Of a stretch of 64,000 nucleotides of DNA, positions 34,601 through 49,200 are shown one piece after another. The position numbers and the translations under genes were made by a program. Origin of the DNA: Sipunculus nudus (taxonomy: Eukaryota > Annelida > Sipuncula > Golfingiida > Sipunculidae); the NCBI GenBank assembly GCA_026874595.1, contig CM049319.1, positions 40,713,973 to 40,777,972 on the forward strand, in the 5' to 3' direction. Each line of letters opens with the position of its first letter. Position 1 is the stretch's first letter. Under the pieces are notes generated by a model, which worked only from the letters and a program-made list of their open reading frames with translations, searched no databases and was not told the DNA's origin.

Positions 34601-37440
34601 AAGGGGAAGAAAACAGGCAGCGAGGTCAGTGATCAATGAACTCATCCTGGGAAGGGGGAAGAAAACAGGTAGCGAGGTCAGTGATCAATGAACTCATCCT
34701 GGGAAGGGGGAAGAAAACAGGTAGCGAGGTCAGTGATCAATGAACTCAGCCTGGGAAGGGGGAAGAAAACAGGTAGCGAGGTCAGTGATCAATGAACTCA
34801 GCTTGGGAAGGGGGAAGAAAACAGGTAGCGAGGTCAGTGATCAATGAACTCATCCTGGGAAGGGGGAAGAAAACAGGTAGCGAGGTCAGTGTTCAATGAA
34901 CTCACCTGGGAAGGGGGAAGGAAACAGGTAGCGAGGTCAGTGATGAATGAACTGAGCCTGGGAAGGGGGAAGAAAACAGGTAGCGAGGTCAGTGATCAAT
35001 GAACTCATCCTGGGAAGGGGGAAGAAAACAGGCAGCGAGGTCAGTGATCAATGAACTCAGCCTGGGAAGGGGGAAGAAAACAGGTAGCGAGGTCAGTGAT
35101 CAATGAATTCATCCTGGGAAGGGTGAAGAAAACAGGTAGCGAGGTCAGTGATCAATAAACTGAGCCTGGGAAGGGGGAAGAAATCAGGTAGCGAGGTCAG
35201 TGATCAATGAACTCATCCTGGGAAGGGGAAGAAAACAGGTAGCGAGGTCAGTGATCAATGAACTCATCCTGGGAAGGGGGAAGAAAACAGGTAGCGAGGT
35301 CAGTGATCAATGAACTCATCCTGGGAAGGGGGAAGAAAACAGGTAGCGAGGTCAGTGATCAATGAACTCATCCTGGGAAGGGGGAAGAAAACAGGTAGCT
35401 AGGTCAGTGATCAATGAACTCAGCCTGGGAAGGGGGAAGAAAACAGGTAGCGAGGTCAGTGATCAATGAACTGAGCCTGGGAAGGGGGAAGAAAACAGGT
35501 AGCGAGGTCAGTGATCAATGAACTCATCCTGGGAAGGGGAAGAAAACAGGTAGCGAGGTCAGTGATCAATGAACTCAGCTTGGGAAGGGAGAAGAAAATA
35601 GGTAGCGAGGTCAGTGATCAATGAACTCAGCCTGGGAAGGGGGAAGAAAACAGGTAGCGATATCAGTGATCAATGAACTCAGCCTGGGAAGGGGGAAGAA
35701 AACAGGTAGCGAGGTCAGTGATCAATGAACTCATCCTGGGAAGATGGAAGAAAACAGGTAGCGAGGTCAGTGATCAATGAACTCATCCTGGGAAGGGGGA
35801 AGAAAACAGGTAGCGAGGTCAGTGATCAATGAACTCATCCTGGGAATGGGGAAGAAAACAGGTAGCGAGGTCAGTGATCAATGAACTGAGCCTGGGAAGG
35901 GGGATGAAAACAGGTAGCGAGGTCAGTGATGAATAGACTCATCCTGGGAAGGGGGAAGAAAACAGGTAGCGAGGTCAGTGATCAATGAACTCATCCTGGG
36001 AAGGGGGAAGAAAACAGGTAGCGAGGTCAGTGATCAATGAACTCATCCTGGGAAGGGGAAAGAAAACAGGAAGCGAGATCAGTTATCAAAGAACTGAGCT
36101 TGGGAAGGGGGAAGAAAACAGGTAGCGAGATCAGTGATCAATGAACTGAGCTTGGGAAGGGGGAAGAAAACAGGTAGCGAGGTCAGTGATCAATGAACTA
36201 AGCCTGGGATGGGGGAAGAAAACAGGTAGCGAGGTCAGTGATCAATGAACTCATCCTGGGAAGGGGGAAGAAAACAGGTAGCGAGGTCAGTGATCAATGA
36301 ACTCATCCTGGGAAGGGGGAAGAAAAAAAGGCAGCGAGGTCAGTGATCAATGAACTCAGCCTGGGAAGGGGGAAGACAGGTAGCGAGGTCAGTGATCAAT
36401 GAATTCATCCTGGGAAGGGGGAAGAAAACAGGTAGCGAGGTCAGTGATCAATAAACTGAGCCTGGGAAGGGGGAAGAAATCAGGTAGCGAGTTCAGTGAT
36501 CAATGAACTCATCCTGGGAAGGGGAAGAAAACAGGTAGCGAGGTGAGTGATCAATGAACTCAGCCTGGGAAGGGGGAAGAAAACAGGTAGCTAGGTCAGT
36601 GATCAATGAACTCAGCCTGGGAAGGGGGAAGAAAACAGGTAGCGAGGTCAGTGATCAATGAACTGAGCCTGGGAAGGGGGAAGAAAACAGGTAGCGAGGT
36701 CAGTGATCAATGAACTCATCCTGGAAAGGGGAAGAAAACAGGTAGCGAGGTCAGTGATCAATGAACTCAGCTTGGGAAGGGAGAAGAAAACAGGTAGCGA
36801 GGTCAGTGATCAATGAACTCAGCCTGGGAAGGGGGAAGAAAACAGGTAGCGATGTCAGTGATCAATGAACTCAGCCTGGGAAGGGGGAAGAAAACAGGTA
36901 GCGAGGTCAGTGATCAATGAACTCATCCTGGGAAGATGGAAGAAAACAGGTAGCGAGGTCAGTGATCAATGAACTCATCCTGGGAAGGGGGAAGAAAACA
37001 GGTAGCGAGGTCAGTGATCAATGAACTCATCCTGGGAATGGGGAAGAAAACAGGTATCGAGGTCAGTGATCAATGAACTGAGCCTGGGAAGGGGGATGAA
37101 AACAGGTAGCGAGGTCAGTGATGAATAAACTCATCCTGGGAAGGGGGAAGAAAACAGGTAGCGAGGTCAGTGATCAATGAACTCATCCTGGGAAGGGGGA
37201 AGAAAACAGGTAGCGAGGTCAGTGATCAATGAACTCATCCTGGGAAGGGGAAAGAAAACAGGAAGCGAGATCAGTTATCAAAGAACTGAGCTTGGGAAGG
37301 GGGAAGAAAACAGGTAGCGAGATCAGTGATCAATGAACTGAGCTTGGGAAGGGGGAAGAAAACAGGTAGCGAGGTCAGTGATCAATGAACTAAGCCTGGG
37401 ATGGGGGAAGAAAACAGGTAGCGAGGTCAGTGATCAATGA
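28700..37440. repeat. Long block of the array repeated about 26.5 kb downstream (roughly 55.2-64.0 kb)
   Basis: Paired landmarks: GAAGACAGG at 28925 and 55381 (offset 26,456), GATCAAGAACTG near 29261 and 55717 (26,456), GGGTGAAGAA at 35121 and 61680 (26,559), and TAAGCCTGGGATG at 37391 and 63949 (26,558). In between, the offset falls to 25,990 (variant set at 31833 and 57823), so the two copies differ by block insertions or deletions. The downstream copy is cut by the window end. Confidence 0.7.
33290..34790. repeat. Block of about 1.5 kb present four times in the array (here; about 41840-43340; 50130-51630; 59849-61350)
   Basis: The block is recognised by a run of rare variants in the same order: TAGCGGGGTCAG, GATGAATAAACTGATCC, GTCCGTGATAAATG, ACAGTTAGCG, GGGGGTATAAAAC, then CTTTGGAAGAGGAAAG. 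It occurs at offsets of 8,550, 16,840 and 26,559 bp from the first copy. The second-to-third step is the 8,290-bp duplication. The others show that this block also moved by separate exchange events. Confidence 0.75.
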
Positions 37441-40240
37441 ACTCAGCCTGGGAAGGGGGAAGAAAACAGGTAGCGAGGTCAGTGATCAATGAACTCATCC
37501 TGGGAAGGGGGAAGAAAACAGGCAGCGAGGTCAGTGATCAATGAACTCAGCCTGGGAAGGGGGAAGACAGGTAGCGAGGTCAGTGATCAATGAATTGATC
37601 CTGGGAAGGGGGAAGAAAACAGGTAGCGAGGTCAGTGATCAAATAACTGAGCCTGGGAAGGGGGAAGAAATCAGGTAGCGAGTTCAGTGATCAATGAACT
37701 CATCCTGGGAAGGGGAAGAAAACAGGTAGCGAGGTCAGTGATCAATGAACTCATCCTGGGAAGGGGGAAGAAAACAGGTAGCGAGGTCAGTGATCAATGA
37801 ACTCATCCTGGGAAGGGGGAAGAAAACAGGTAGCGAGGTCAGTGATCAATGAACTCATCCTGGGAAGGGGGAAGAAAACAGGTAGCGAGGTCAGTGATCA
37901 ATGAACTCATCCTGGGAAGGGGGAAGAAAACAGGTAGCTAGGTCAGTGATCAATGAACTCAGCCTGGGAAGGGGGAAGAAAACAGGTAGCGAGGTCAGTG
38001 ATCAATGAACTGAGCCTGGGAAGGGGGAAGAAAACAGGTAGCGAGGTCAGTGATCAATGAACTCATCCTGGGAAGGGGAAGAAAACAGGTAGCGAGGTCA
38101 GTGATCAATGAACTCAGCTTGGGAAGGGAGAAGAAAATAGGTAGCGAGGTCAGTGATCAATGAACTCAGCCTGGGAAGGGGGAAGAAAACAGGTAGCGAT
38201 ATCAGTGATCAATGAACTCAGCCTGGGAAGGGGGAAGAAAACAGGTAGCGAGGTCAGTGATCAATGAACTCATCCTGGGAAGATGGAAGAAAACAGGTAG
38301 CGAGGTCAGTGATCAATGAACTCATCCTGGGAAGGGGGAAGAAAACAGGTAGCGAGGTCAGTGATCAATGAACTCATCCTGGGAATGGGGAAGAAAACAG
38401 GTAGCGAGGTCAGTGATCAATGAACTGAGCCTGGGAAGGGGGATGAAAACAGGTAGCGAGGTCAGTGATGAATAGACTCATCCTGGGAAGGGGGAAGAAA
38501 ACAGGTAGCGAGGTCAGTGATCAATGAACTCATCCTGGGAAGGGGGAAGAAAACAGGTAGCGAGGTCAGTGATCAATGAACTCATCCTGGGAAGGGGAAA
38601 GAAAACAGGAAGCGAGATCAGTTATCAAAGAACTGAGCTTGGGAAGGGGGAAGAAAACAGGTAGCGAGATCAGTGATCAATGAACTGAGCTTGGGAAGGG
38701 GGAAGAAAACAGGTAGCGAGGTCAGTGATCAATGAACTAAGCCTGGGATGGGGGAAGAAAACAGGTAGCGAGGTCAGTGATCAATGAACTCATCCTGGGA
38801 AGGGGGAAGAAAACAGGTAGCGAGGTCAGTGATCAATGAACTCATCCTGGGAAGGGGGAAGAAAAAAAGGCAGCGAGGTCAGTGATCAATGAACTCAGCC
38901 TGGGAAGGGGGAAGACAGGTAGCGAGGTCAGTGATCAATGAATTCATCCTGGGAAGGGGGAAGAAAACAGGTAGCGAGGTCAGTGATCAATAAACTGAGC
39001 CTGGGAAGGGGGAAGAAATCAGGTAGCGAGTTCAGTGATCAATGAACTCATCCTGGGAAGGGGAAGAAAACAGGTAGCGAGGTGAGTGATCAATGAACTC
39101 AGCCTGGGAAGGGGGAAGAAAACAGGTAGCTAGGTCAGTGATCAATGAACTCAGCCTGGGAAGGGGGAAGAAAACAGGTAGCGAGGTCAGTGATCAATGA
39201 ACTGAGCCTGGGAAGGGGGAAGAAAACAGGTAGCGAGGTCAGTGATCAATGAACTCATCCTGGAAAGGGGAAGAAAACAGGTAGCGAGGTCAGTGATCAA
39301 TGAACTCAGCTTGGGAAGGGAGAAGAAAACAGGTAGCGAGGTCAGTGATCAATGAACTCAGCCTGGGAAGGGGGAAGAAAACAGGTAGCGATGTCAGTGA
39401 TCAATGAACTCAGCCTGGGAAGGGGGAAGAAAACAGGTAGCGAGGTCAGTGATCAATGAACTCATCCTGGGAAGATGGAAGAAAACAGGTAGCGAGGTCA
39501 GTGATCAATGAACTCATCCTGGGAAGGGGGAAGAAAACAGGTAGCGAGGTCAGTGATCAATGAACTCATCCTGGGAATGGGGAAGAAAACAGGTATCGAG
39601 GTCAGTGATCAATGAACTGAGCCTGGGAAGGGGGATGAAAACAGGTAGCGAGGTCAGTGATGAATAAACTCATCCTGGGAAGGGGGAAGAAAACAGGTAG
39701 CGAGGTCAGTGATCAATGAACTCATCCTGGGAAGGGGGAAGAAAACAGGTAGCGAGGTCAGTGATCAATGAACTCATCCTGGGAAGGGGAAAGAAAACAG
39801 GAAGCGAGATCAGTTATCAAAGAACTGAGCTTGGGAAGGGGGAAGAAAACAGGTAGCGAGATCAGTGATCAATGAACTGAGCTTGGGAAGGGGGAAGAAA
39901 ACAGGTAGCGAGGTCAGTGATCAATGAACTAAGCCTGGGATGGGGAAAGAAAACAGGTAGCGAGGTCAGTGATCAATGAACTCAGCCTGGGAAGGGGGAA
40001 GAAAACAGGTAGCGAGGTCAGTGATCAATGAACTCATCCTGGGAAGGGGGAAGAAAACAGGCAGCGAGGTCAGTGATCAATGAACTCAGCCTGGGAAGGG
40101 GGAAGACAGGTAGCGAGGTCAGTGATCAATGAATTGATCCTGGGAAGGGGGAAGAAAACAGGTAGCGAGGTCAGTGATCAAATAACTGAGCCTGGGAAGG
40201 GGGAAGAAATCAGGTAGCGAGTTCAGTGATCAATGAACTC
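35214..40240. repeat. 2,539-bp tandem higher-order duplication inside the 52-bp array
   Basis: Matching variants lie 2,539 bp apart: GTAGCTAGG near 35395 and 37934, GAAGAAAATA at 35591 and 38130, GAAGACAGG at 36372 and 38911, and GAAGACAGG at 37563 and 40102. Near the start of the block the offset changes by one unit, so one copy has gained or lost a single 52-bp monomer there. The block ends close to the start of the 8,290-bp duplication. Confidence 0.8.
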
Positions 40241-43200
40241 ATCCTGGGAAGGGGAAGAAAACAGGTAGCGAGGTCAGTGATCAATGAACTCATCCTGGGA
40301 AGGGGGAAGAAAACAGGTAGCGAGGTCAGTGATCAATGAACTCATCCTGGGAAGGGGGAAGAAAACAGGTAGCGAGGTCAGTGATCAATGAACTCATCCT
40401 GGGAAGGGGGAAGAAAACAGGTAGCGAGGTCAGTGATCAATTAACTGAGCCTGGGAAGGGGGAAGAAAACAGGTAGCGAGGTCAGTGATCAATGAACTCA
40501 TCCTCTGAAGGGGGAAGAAAACAGGTAGCGAGGTCAGTGATCAATGAACTCATCCTGGGAAGGGGGAAGAAAACAGGTAGCGAGGTCAGTGATCAATGAA
40601 CTCATCCTGGGAAGGGGGAAGAAAACAGGTAGCGAGGTCAGTGATCAATGAACTGAGCCTGGGAAGGGGAAGAAAACAGGTAGCGAGGTCAGTGATCCAT
40701 TAACTGAGCCTGGGAAGGGGGAAGAAAACAGGTAGCGAGGTCCGTGATCAATGAACTCAGCCTGGGAAGGGGGAAGAAAACAGGTAGCGAGGTCAGTGAT
40801 CAATGAACTCATCCTGGGAAGGGGGAAGAAAACAGGTAGCGAGGTCAGTGATCAATGAATTCATCCTGGGAAGGGGGAAGAAAACAGGTAGCGAGGTCAG
40901 TGATCAATAAACTGAGCCTGGGAAGGGGGAAGAAATCAGGTAGCGAGTTCAGTGATCAATGAACTCATCCTGGGAAGGGGAAGAAAACAGGTAGCGAGGT
41001 CAGTGATCAATGAACTCAGCTTGGGAAGGGGGAAGAAAACAGGTAGCGAGGTCAGTGATCAATGAAGTCATCCTGGGAAGGGGGAAGAAAACAGGTAGCG
41101 AGGTCAGTGTTCAATGAACTCACCTGGGAAGGGGGAAGGAAACAGGTAGCGAGGTCAGTGATGAATGAACTGAGCCTGGGAAGGGGGAAGAAAACAGGTA
41201 GCGAGGTCAGTGATCAATGAACTCATCCTGGGAAGGGGGAAGAAAACAGGTAGCGAGGTCAGTGATCTATGAACTGAGCCTAGGAAGGGGGAAGAAAACA
41301 GGTAGCGAGGTCAGTGATCAATGAACTCATCCTGGGAAGGGGGAAGAAAACAGGTAGCGAGGTCAGTGATCAATGAACTCATCCTGGGAAGGGGGAAGAA
41401 AACAGGTAGCGAGGTCAGTGATCAATGAATTCATCCTGGGAAGGGGGAAGAAAACAGGTAGCGAGGTCAGTGATCAATGAACTCATCCTGGGAAAGGGGA
41501 AGAAAACAGGTAGCGAGGTCAGTGATCAATGAACTGAGCCTGGGAAGGGGAAGAAAACAGGTAGCGAGGTCAGTGATCCATGAACTGAGCCTGGGAAGGG
41601 GGAAGAAAACAGGTAGCGAGGTCCGTGATCAATGAACTCATCCTGGGAAGGGGGAAGAAAACAGGTAGCGAGGTCAGTGATCAATGAACTCATCCTGGGA
41701 AGGGGGAAGAAAACAGGTAGCGAGGTCAGTGATCAATGAACTCATCCTGGAAGGGGAAGAAAACAGGTAGCGAGATCAGTGATCACTGAACTCAGCCTGG
41801 GAAGGGGGAAGAAAACAGGTAGCGAGGTCAGTGATCAATGAACTCATCCTGGGAAGGGGGAAGAAAACAGGTAGCGAGGTCAGTGATCAATGAACTGAGC
41901 CTTGGAAGGGGGAAGAAAACAGGTAGCGAGGTCAGTGATCAATGAACTGAGCCTGGGAAGGGGGAAGAAAACAGGTAGCGGGGTCAGTGATCAATGAACT
42001 GAGCCTGGGAAGGGGGAAGAAAACAGGTAGCGAGGTCAGTGATGAATAAACTGATCCTGGGAAGGGGGAAGAAAACAGGTAGCGAGGTCCGTGATAAATG
42101 AACTCATCCTGGGAAGGGGGAAGAAAACAGTTAGCGAGGTCAGTGATCAATGAACTAATTCTGGGAAGGGGGTATAAAACAGGTAGCGAGGTCAGTGATC
42201 AAAGAACTCAGCTTGGGAAGGGGGAAGAAAACAGGTAGCGAGGTCAGTGATCAATGAACTCAGCTTGGGAAGGGGGAAGAAAACAGGTAGCGAGTTCAGT
42301 GATCAATGAACTCATCCTGGGAAGGGGGAAGAAAACAGGTAGCGAGGTCAGTGTTCAATGAACTCACCTGGGAAGGGGGAAGGAAACAGGTAGCGAGGTC
42401 AGTGATGTATGAACTCATCCTGGGAAGGGGGAAGAAAACAGGTAGCGAGGTCAGTGTTCAATGAACTCACCTGGCAAGGGGGAAGGAAACAGGTAGCGAG
42501 GTCATTGATGAATGAACTGAGCCTGGGAAGGGGGAAGAAAACAGGTAGCGAGGTCAGTGATCAATGAACTCATCCTGGGAAGGGGGAAGAAAACAGGCAG
42601 CGAGGTCAGTGATCAATGAACTCAGCTTTGGAAGAGGAAAGAAAACAGGTAGCGAGGTCAGTGATCAATGAACTCAGCTTGGGAAGGGGGAAGAAAACAG
42701 GTAGCGAGGTCAGTGATCAATGAACTCAGCTTGGGAAGGGGGAAGAAAACAGGTAGCGAGTTCAGTGATCAATGAACTCATCCTGGGAAGGGGGAAGAAA
42801 ACAGGTAGCGAGGTCAGTGTTCAATGAACTCACCTGGGAAGGGGGAAGGAAACAGGTAGCGAGGTCAGTGATGAATGAACTGAGCCTGGGAAGGGGGAAG
42901 AAAACAGGTAGCGAGGTCAGTGATCAATGAACTCATCCTGGGAAGGGGGAAGAAAACAGGCAGCGAGGTCAGTGATCAATGAACTCAGCCTGGGAAGGGG
43001 GAAGAAAACAGGTAGCAAGGTCAGTGATCAATGAATTCATCCTGGGAAGGGGGAAGAAAACAGGTAGCGAGGTCAGTGATCAATAAACTGAGCCTGGGAA
43101 GGGGGAAGAAATCAGGTAGCGAGGTCAGTGATCAATGAACTCATCCTGGGAAGGGGAAGAAAACAGGCAGCGAGGTCAGTGATCAATGAACTCATCCTGG

Positions 43201-46200
43201 GAAGGGGGAAGAAAACAGGTAGCGAGGTCAGTGATCAATGAACTCATCCTGGGAAGGGGGAAGAAAACAGGTAGCGAGGTCAGTGATCAATGAACTCAGC
43301 CTGGGAAGGGGGAAGAAAACAGGTAGCGAGGTCAGTGATCAATGAACTGAGCCTGGGAAGGGGGAAGAAAACAGGTAGCGAGGTCAGTGATGAATAAACT
43401 GATCCTGGGAAGGGGGAAGAAAACAGGTAGCGAGGTCAGTGATCAATGAACTCATCCTGGGAAAGGGGAAGAAAACAGGTAGCGAGGTCAGTGATCAATG
43501 AACTAATTCTGGGAAGGGGGAAGAAAACAGGTAGCGAGGTCAGTGATCAATGAACTAATTCTGGGAAGGGGGAAGAAAACAGGTAGCGAGGTCAGTGATC
43601 AATGAACTCAGCTTTGGAAGGGGGAAGAAAACAGGTAGCGAGGTCAGTGATCAATGAAGTCATCCTGGGAAGGGGGAAGAAAACAGGTAGCGAGGTCAGT
43701 GTTCAATGAACTCACCTGGGAAGGGGGAAGGAAACAGGTAGCGAGGTCAGTGATGAATGAACTGAGCCTGGGAAGGGGGAAGAAAACAGGTAGCGAGGTC
43801 AGTGATCAATGAACTCATCCTGGGAAGGGGGAAGAAAACAGGCAGCGAGGTCAGTGATCAATGAACTCAGCCTGGGAAGGGGGAAGAAAACAGGTAGCGA
43901 GGTCAGTGATCAATGAATTCATCCTGGGAAGGGGGAAGAAAACAGGTAGCGAGGTCAGTGATCAATAAACTGAGCCTGGGAAAGGGGAAGAAATCAGGTA
44001 GCGAGTTCAGTGATCAATGAACTCATCCTGGGAAGGGGAAGAAAACAGGTAGCGAGGTCAGTGATCAATGAACTCATCCTGGGAAGGGGGAAGAAAACAG
44101 GTAGCGAGGTCAGTGATCAATGAACTGAGCCTGGGAAGGGGGAAGAAAACAGGTAGCGAAGTCAGTGATCAATGAACTGAGCCTGGGAAGGGGGAAGAAA
44201 ACAGGTAGCGGGGTCAGTGATCAATGAACTGAGCCTGGGAAGGGGGAAGAAAACAGGTAGCGAGGTCAGTGATGAATAAACTGATCCTGGGAAGGGGGAA
44301 GAAAACAAGTAGCGAGGTCCGTGATAAATGAACTCATCCTGGGAAGGGGGAAGAAAACAGGTAGCGAGGTCAGTGATCAATGAACTAATTCTGGGAAGGG
44401 GGAAGAAAACAGGTAGCGAGGTCAGTGATCAAAGAACTGAGCTTGGGAAGGGGAAAGAAAACAGGTAGCGAGGTCAGTGATCAATGAACTCAGCTTGGGA
44501 AGGGGGAAGAAAACAGGTAGCGAGGTCAGTGATCAATGAAGTCATCCTGGGAAGGGGGAAGAAAACATGTAGCGAGGTCAGTGTTCAATGAACTCACCTG
44601 GGAAGGGGGAAGGAAACAGGTAGCGAGGTCAGTGATGAATGAACTGAGCCTGGGAAGGGGGAAGAAAACAGGTAGCGAGGTCAGTGATCAATGAACTCAT
44701 CCTGGGAAGGGGGAAGAAAACAGGTAGCGAGGTCAGTGATCAATGAACTAATTCTGGGAAGGGGGAAGAAAACAGGTAGCGAGGTCAGTGATCAATGAAC
44801 TAATTCTGGGAAGGGGGAAGAAAACAGGTAGCGAGGTCAGTGATCAATGAACTCAGCTTGGGAAGGGGGAAGAAAACAGGTAGCGAGGTCAGTGATCAAT
44901 GAAGTCATCCTGGGAAGGGGGAAGAAAACAGGTAGCGAGGTCAGTGTTCAATGAACTCACCTGGGAAGGGGGAAGGAAACAGGTAGCGAGGTCAGTGATG
45001 AATGAACTGAGCCTAGGAAGGGGGAAGAAAACAGGTAGCGAGGTCAGTGATCAATGAACTCATCCTGGGAAGGGGGAAGAAAACAGGCAGCGAGGTCAGT
45101 GATCAATGAACTCAGCCTGGGAAGGGGGAAGAAAACAGGTAGCGAGGTCAGTGATCAATGAATTCATCCTGGGAAGGGGGAAGAAAACAGGTAGCGAGGT
45201 CAGTGATCAATAAACTGAGCCTGGGAAAGGGAAAGAAAACAGGAAGCGAGATCAGTTATCAAAGAACTGAGCTTGGGAAGGGGGAAGAAAACAGGTAGCG
45301 AGATCAGTGATCAATGAACTGAGCTTGGGAAGGGGGAAGAAAACAGGTAGCGAGGTCAGTGATCAATGAACTAAGCCTGGGATGGGGGAAGAAAACAGGT
45401 AGCGAGGTCAGTGATCAATGAACTCAGCCTGGGAAGGGGGAAGAAAACAGGTAGCGAGGTCAGTGATCAATGAACTCATCCTGGGAAGGGGGAAGAAAAC
45501 AGGCAGCGAGGTCAGTGATCAATGAACTCAGCCTGGGAAGGGGGAAGACAGGTAGCGAGGTCAGTGATCAATGAATTGATCCTGGGAAGGGGGAAGAAAA
45601 CAGGTAGCTAGGTCAGTGATCAATGAACTCAGCCTGGGAAGGGGGAAGAAAACAGGTAGCGAGGTCAGTGATCAATGAACTGAGCCTGGGAAGGGGGAAG
45701 AAAACAGGCAGCGAGGTCAGTGTTCAATGAACTCATCCTGGGAAGGGGAAGAAAACAGGTAGCGAGGTCAGTGATCAATGAACTCATCCTGGGAAGGGGG
45801 AAGAAAACAGGTAGCGAGGTCAGTGATCAATGAACTCATCCTGGGAAGGGGGAAGAAAACAGGTAGCGAGGTCAGTGATCAATTAACTGAGCCTAGGAAG
45901 GGGGAAGAAAACAGGTAGCGAGGTCAGTGATCAATGAACTCATCCTGGGAAGGGGGAAGAAAACAGGTAGCGAGGTCAGTGATCAATGAACTCATCCTGG
46001 GAAGGGGGAAGAAAACAGGTAGCGAGGTCAGTGATCAATGAACTCATTCTGGGAAGGGGGAAGAAAACAGGTAGCGAGGTCAGTGATCAATGAACTCATC
46101 CTGGGAAGGGGGAAGAAAACAGGTAGCGAGGTCAGTGATCAATGAACTGAGCCTGGGAAGGGGAAGAAAACAGGTAGCGAGGTCAGTGATCCATGAACTG

Positions 46201-49200
46201 AGCCTGGGAAGGGGGAAGAAAACAGGTAGCGAGGTCCGTGATCAATGAACTCATCCTGGGAAGGGGGAAGAAAACAGGTAGCGAGGTCAGTGATCAATGA
46301 ACTCATCCTGGGAAGGGGGAAGAAAACAGGTAGCGAGGTCAGTGATCAATGAACTCATCCTGGAAGGGGAAGAAAACAGGTAGCGAGGTCAGTGATCAAT
46401 GAACTCATCCTGGGAAGGGGGAAGAAAACAGGTAGCGAGGTCAGTGATCAATGAACTGAGCCTGGGAAGGGGAAGAAACAGGTAGCGAGGTCAGTGATCC
46501 ATGAACTGAGCCTGGGAAGGGGGAAGAAAACAGGTAGCGAGGTCCGTGATCAATGAACTCATCCTGGGAAGGGGGAAGAAAACAGGTAGCGAGGTCAGTG
46601 ATCAATGAACTGAGCTTGGGAAGGGGGAAAAAACAGGTAGCGGGGTCAGTGATCAATGAACTGAGCCTGGGAAGGGGGAAGAAAACAGGTAGCGAGGTCC
46701 GTGATGAATAAACTGATCCTGGGAAGGGGGAAGAAAACAGGTAGCGAGGTCCGTGATAAATGAACTCATCCTGAGAAGGGGGAAGAAAACAGGTAGCGAG
46801 GTCAGTGATCAATGAACTAATTCTGGGAAGGGGGAAGAAAACAGGTAGCGAGGTCAGTGATCAAAGAACTGAGCTTGGGAAGGGGGAAGAAAACAGGTAG
46901 CGAGGTCAGTGATCAATGAACTCAGCTTGGGAAGGGGGAAGAAAACAGGTAGCGAGGTCAGTGATCAATGAACTTAGCTTGGGAAGGGGGAAGAAAACAG
47001 GTAGCGAGGTCAGTGATCAATGAAGTCATCCTGGGAAGGGGGAAGAAAACAGGTAGCGAGGTCAGTGTTCAATGAACTCACCTGGGAAGGGGGAAGGAAA
47101 CAGGTAGCGAGGTCAGTGATGAATGAACTGAGCCTGGGAAGGGGGAAGAAAACAGGTAGCGAGGTCAGTGATCAATGAACTCATCCTGGGAAGGGGGAAG
47201 AAAACAGGCAGCGAGGTCAGTGATCAATGAACTCAGCCTGGGAAGGGGGAAGAAAACAGGTAGCGAGGTCAGTGATCAATGAACTCATCCTGGGAAGGGG
47301 GAAGAAAACAGGTAGCGAGGTCAGTGATCAATGAACTCATCCTGGGAAGGGGAAAGAAAACAGGAAGCGAGATCAGTTATCAAAGAACTGAGCTTGGGAA
47401 GGGGGAAGAAAACAGGTAGCGAGATCAGTGATCAATGAACTGAGCTTGGGAAGGGGGAAGAAAACAGGTAGCGAGGTCAGTGATCAATGAACTAAGCCTG
47501 GGATGGGGGAAGTAAACAGGTAGCGAGGTCAGTGATCAATGAACTCATCCTGGGAAGGGGGAAGAAAACAGGTAGCGAGGTCAGTGATCAATGAACTCAT
47601 CCTGGGAAGGGGGAAGAAAAAAAGGCAGCGAGGTCAGTGATCAATGAACTCAGCCTGGGAAGGGGGAAGACAGGTAGCGAGGTCAGTGATCAATGAATTC
47701 ATCCTGGGAAGGGGGAAGAAAACAGGTAGCGAGGTCAGTGATCAATAAACTGAGCCTGGGAAGGGGGAAGAAATCAGGTAGCGAGTTCAGTGATCAATGA
47801 ACTCATCCTGGGAAGGGGAAGAAAACAGGTAGCGAGGTGAGTGATCAATGAACTCAGCCTGGGAAGGGGGAAGAAAACAGGTAGCTAGGTCAGTGATCAA
47901 TGAACTCAGCCTGGGAAGGGGGAAGAAAACAGGTAGCGAGGTCAGTGATCAATGAACTGAGCCTGGGAAGGGGGAAGAAAACAGGCAGCGAGGTCAGTGA
48001 TCAATGAACTCATCCTGGAAAGGGGAAGAAAACAGGTAGCGAGGTCAGTGATCAATGAACTCAGCTTGGGAAGGGAGAAGAAAACAGGTAGCGAGGTCAG
48101 TGATCAATGAACTCAGCCTGGGAAGGGGGAAGAAAACAGGTAGCGATGTCAGTGATCAATGAACTCAGCCTGGGAAGGGGGAAGAAAACAGGTAGCGAGG
48201 TCAGTGATCAATGAACTCATCCTGGGAAGATGGAAGAAAACAGGTAGCGAGGTCAGTGATCAATGAACTCATCCTGGGAAGGGGGAAGAAAACAGGTAGC
48301 GAGGTCAGTGATCAATGAACTCATCCTGGGAATGGGGAAGAAAACAGGTATCGAGGTCAGTGATCAATGAACTGAGCCTGGGAAGGGGGATGAAAACAGG
48401 TAGCGAGGTCAGTGATCAATGAATTGATCCTGGGAAGGGGGAAGAAAACAGGTAGCGAGGTCAGTGATCAAATAACTGAGCCTGGGAAGGGGGAAGAAAT
48501 CAGGTAGCGAGTTCAGTGATCAATGAACTCATCCTGGGAAGGGGAAGAAAACAGGTAGCGAGGTCAGTGATCAATGAACTCATCCTGGGAAGGGGGAAGA
48601 AAACAGGTAGCGAGGTCAGTGATCAATGAACTCATCCTGGGAAGGGGGAAGAAAACAGGTAGCGAGGTCAGTGATCAATGAACTCATCCTGGGAAGGGGG
48701 AAGAAAACAGGTAGCGAGGTCAGTGATCAATTAACTGAGCCTGGGAAGGGGGAAGAAAACAGGTAGCGAGGTCAGTGATCAATGAACTCATCCTCTGAAG
48801 GGGGAAGAAAACAGGTAGCGAGGTCAGTGATCAATGAACTCATCCTGGGAAGGGGGAAGAAAACAGGTAGCGAGGTCAGTGATCAATGAACTCATCCTGG
48901 GAAGGGGGAAGAAAACAGGTAGCGAGGTCAGTGATCAATGAACTGAGCCTGGGAAGGGGAAGAAAACAGGTAGCGAGGTCAGTGATCCATTAACTGAGCC
49001 TGGGAAGGGGGAAGAAAACAGGTAGCGAGGTCCGTGATCAATGAACTCAGCCTGGGAAGGGGGAAGAAAACAGGTAGCGAGGTCAGTGATCAATGAACTC
49101 ATCCTGGGAAGGGGGAAGAAAACAGGTAGCGAGGTCAGTGATCAATGAATTCATCCTGGGAAGGGGGAAGAAAACAGGTAGCGAGGTCAGTGATCAATAA

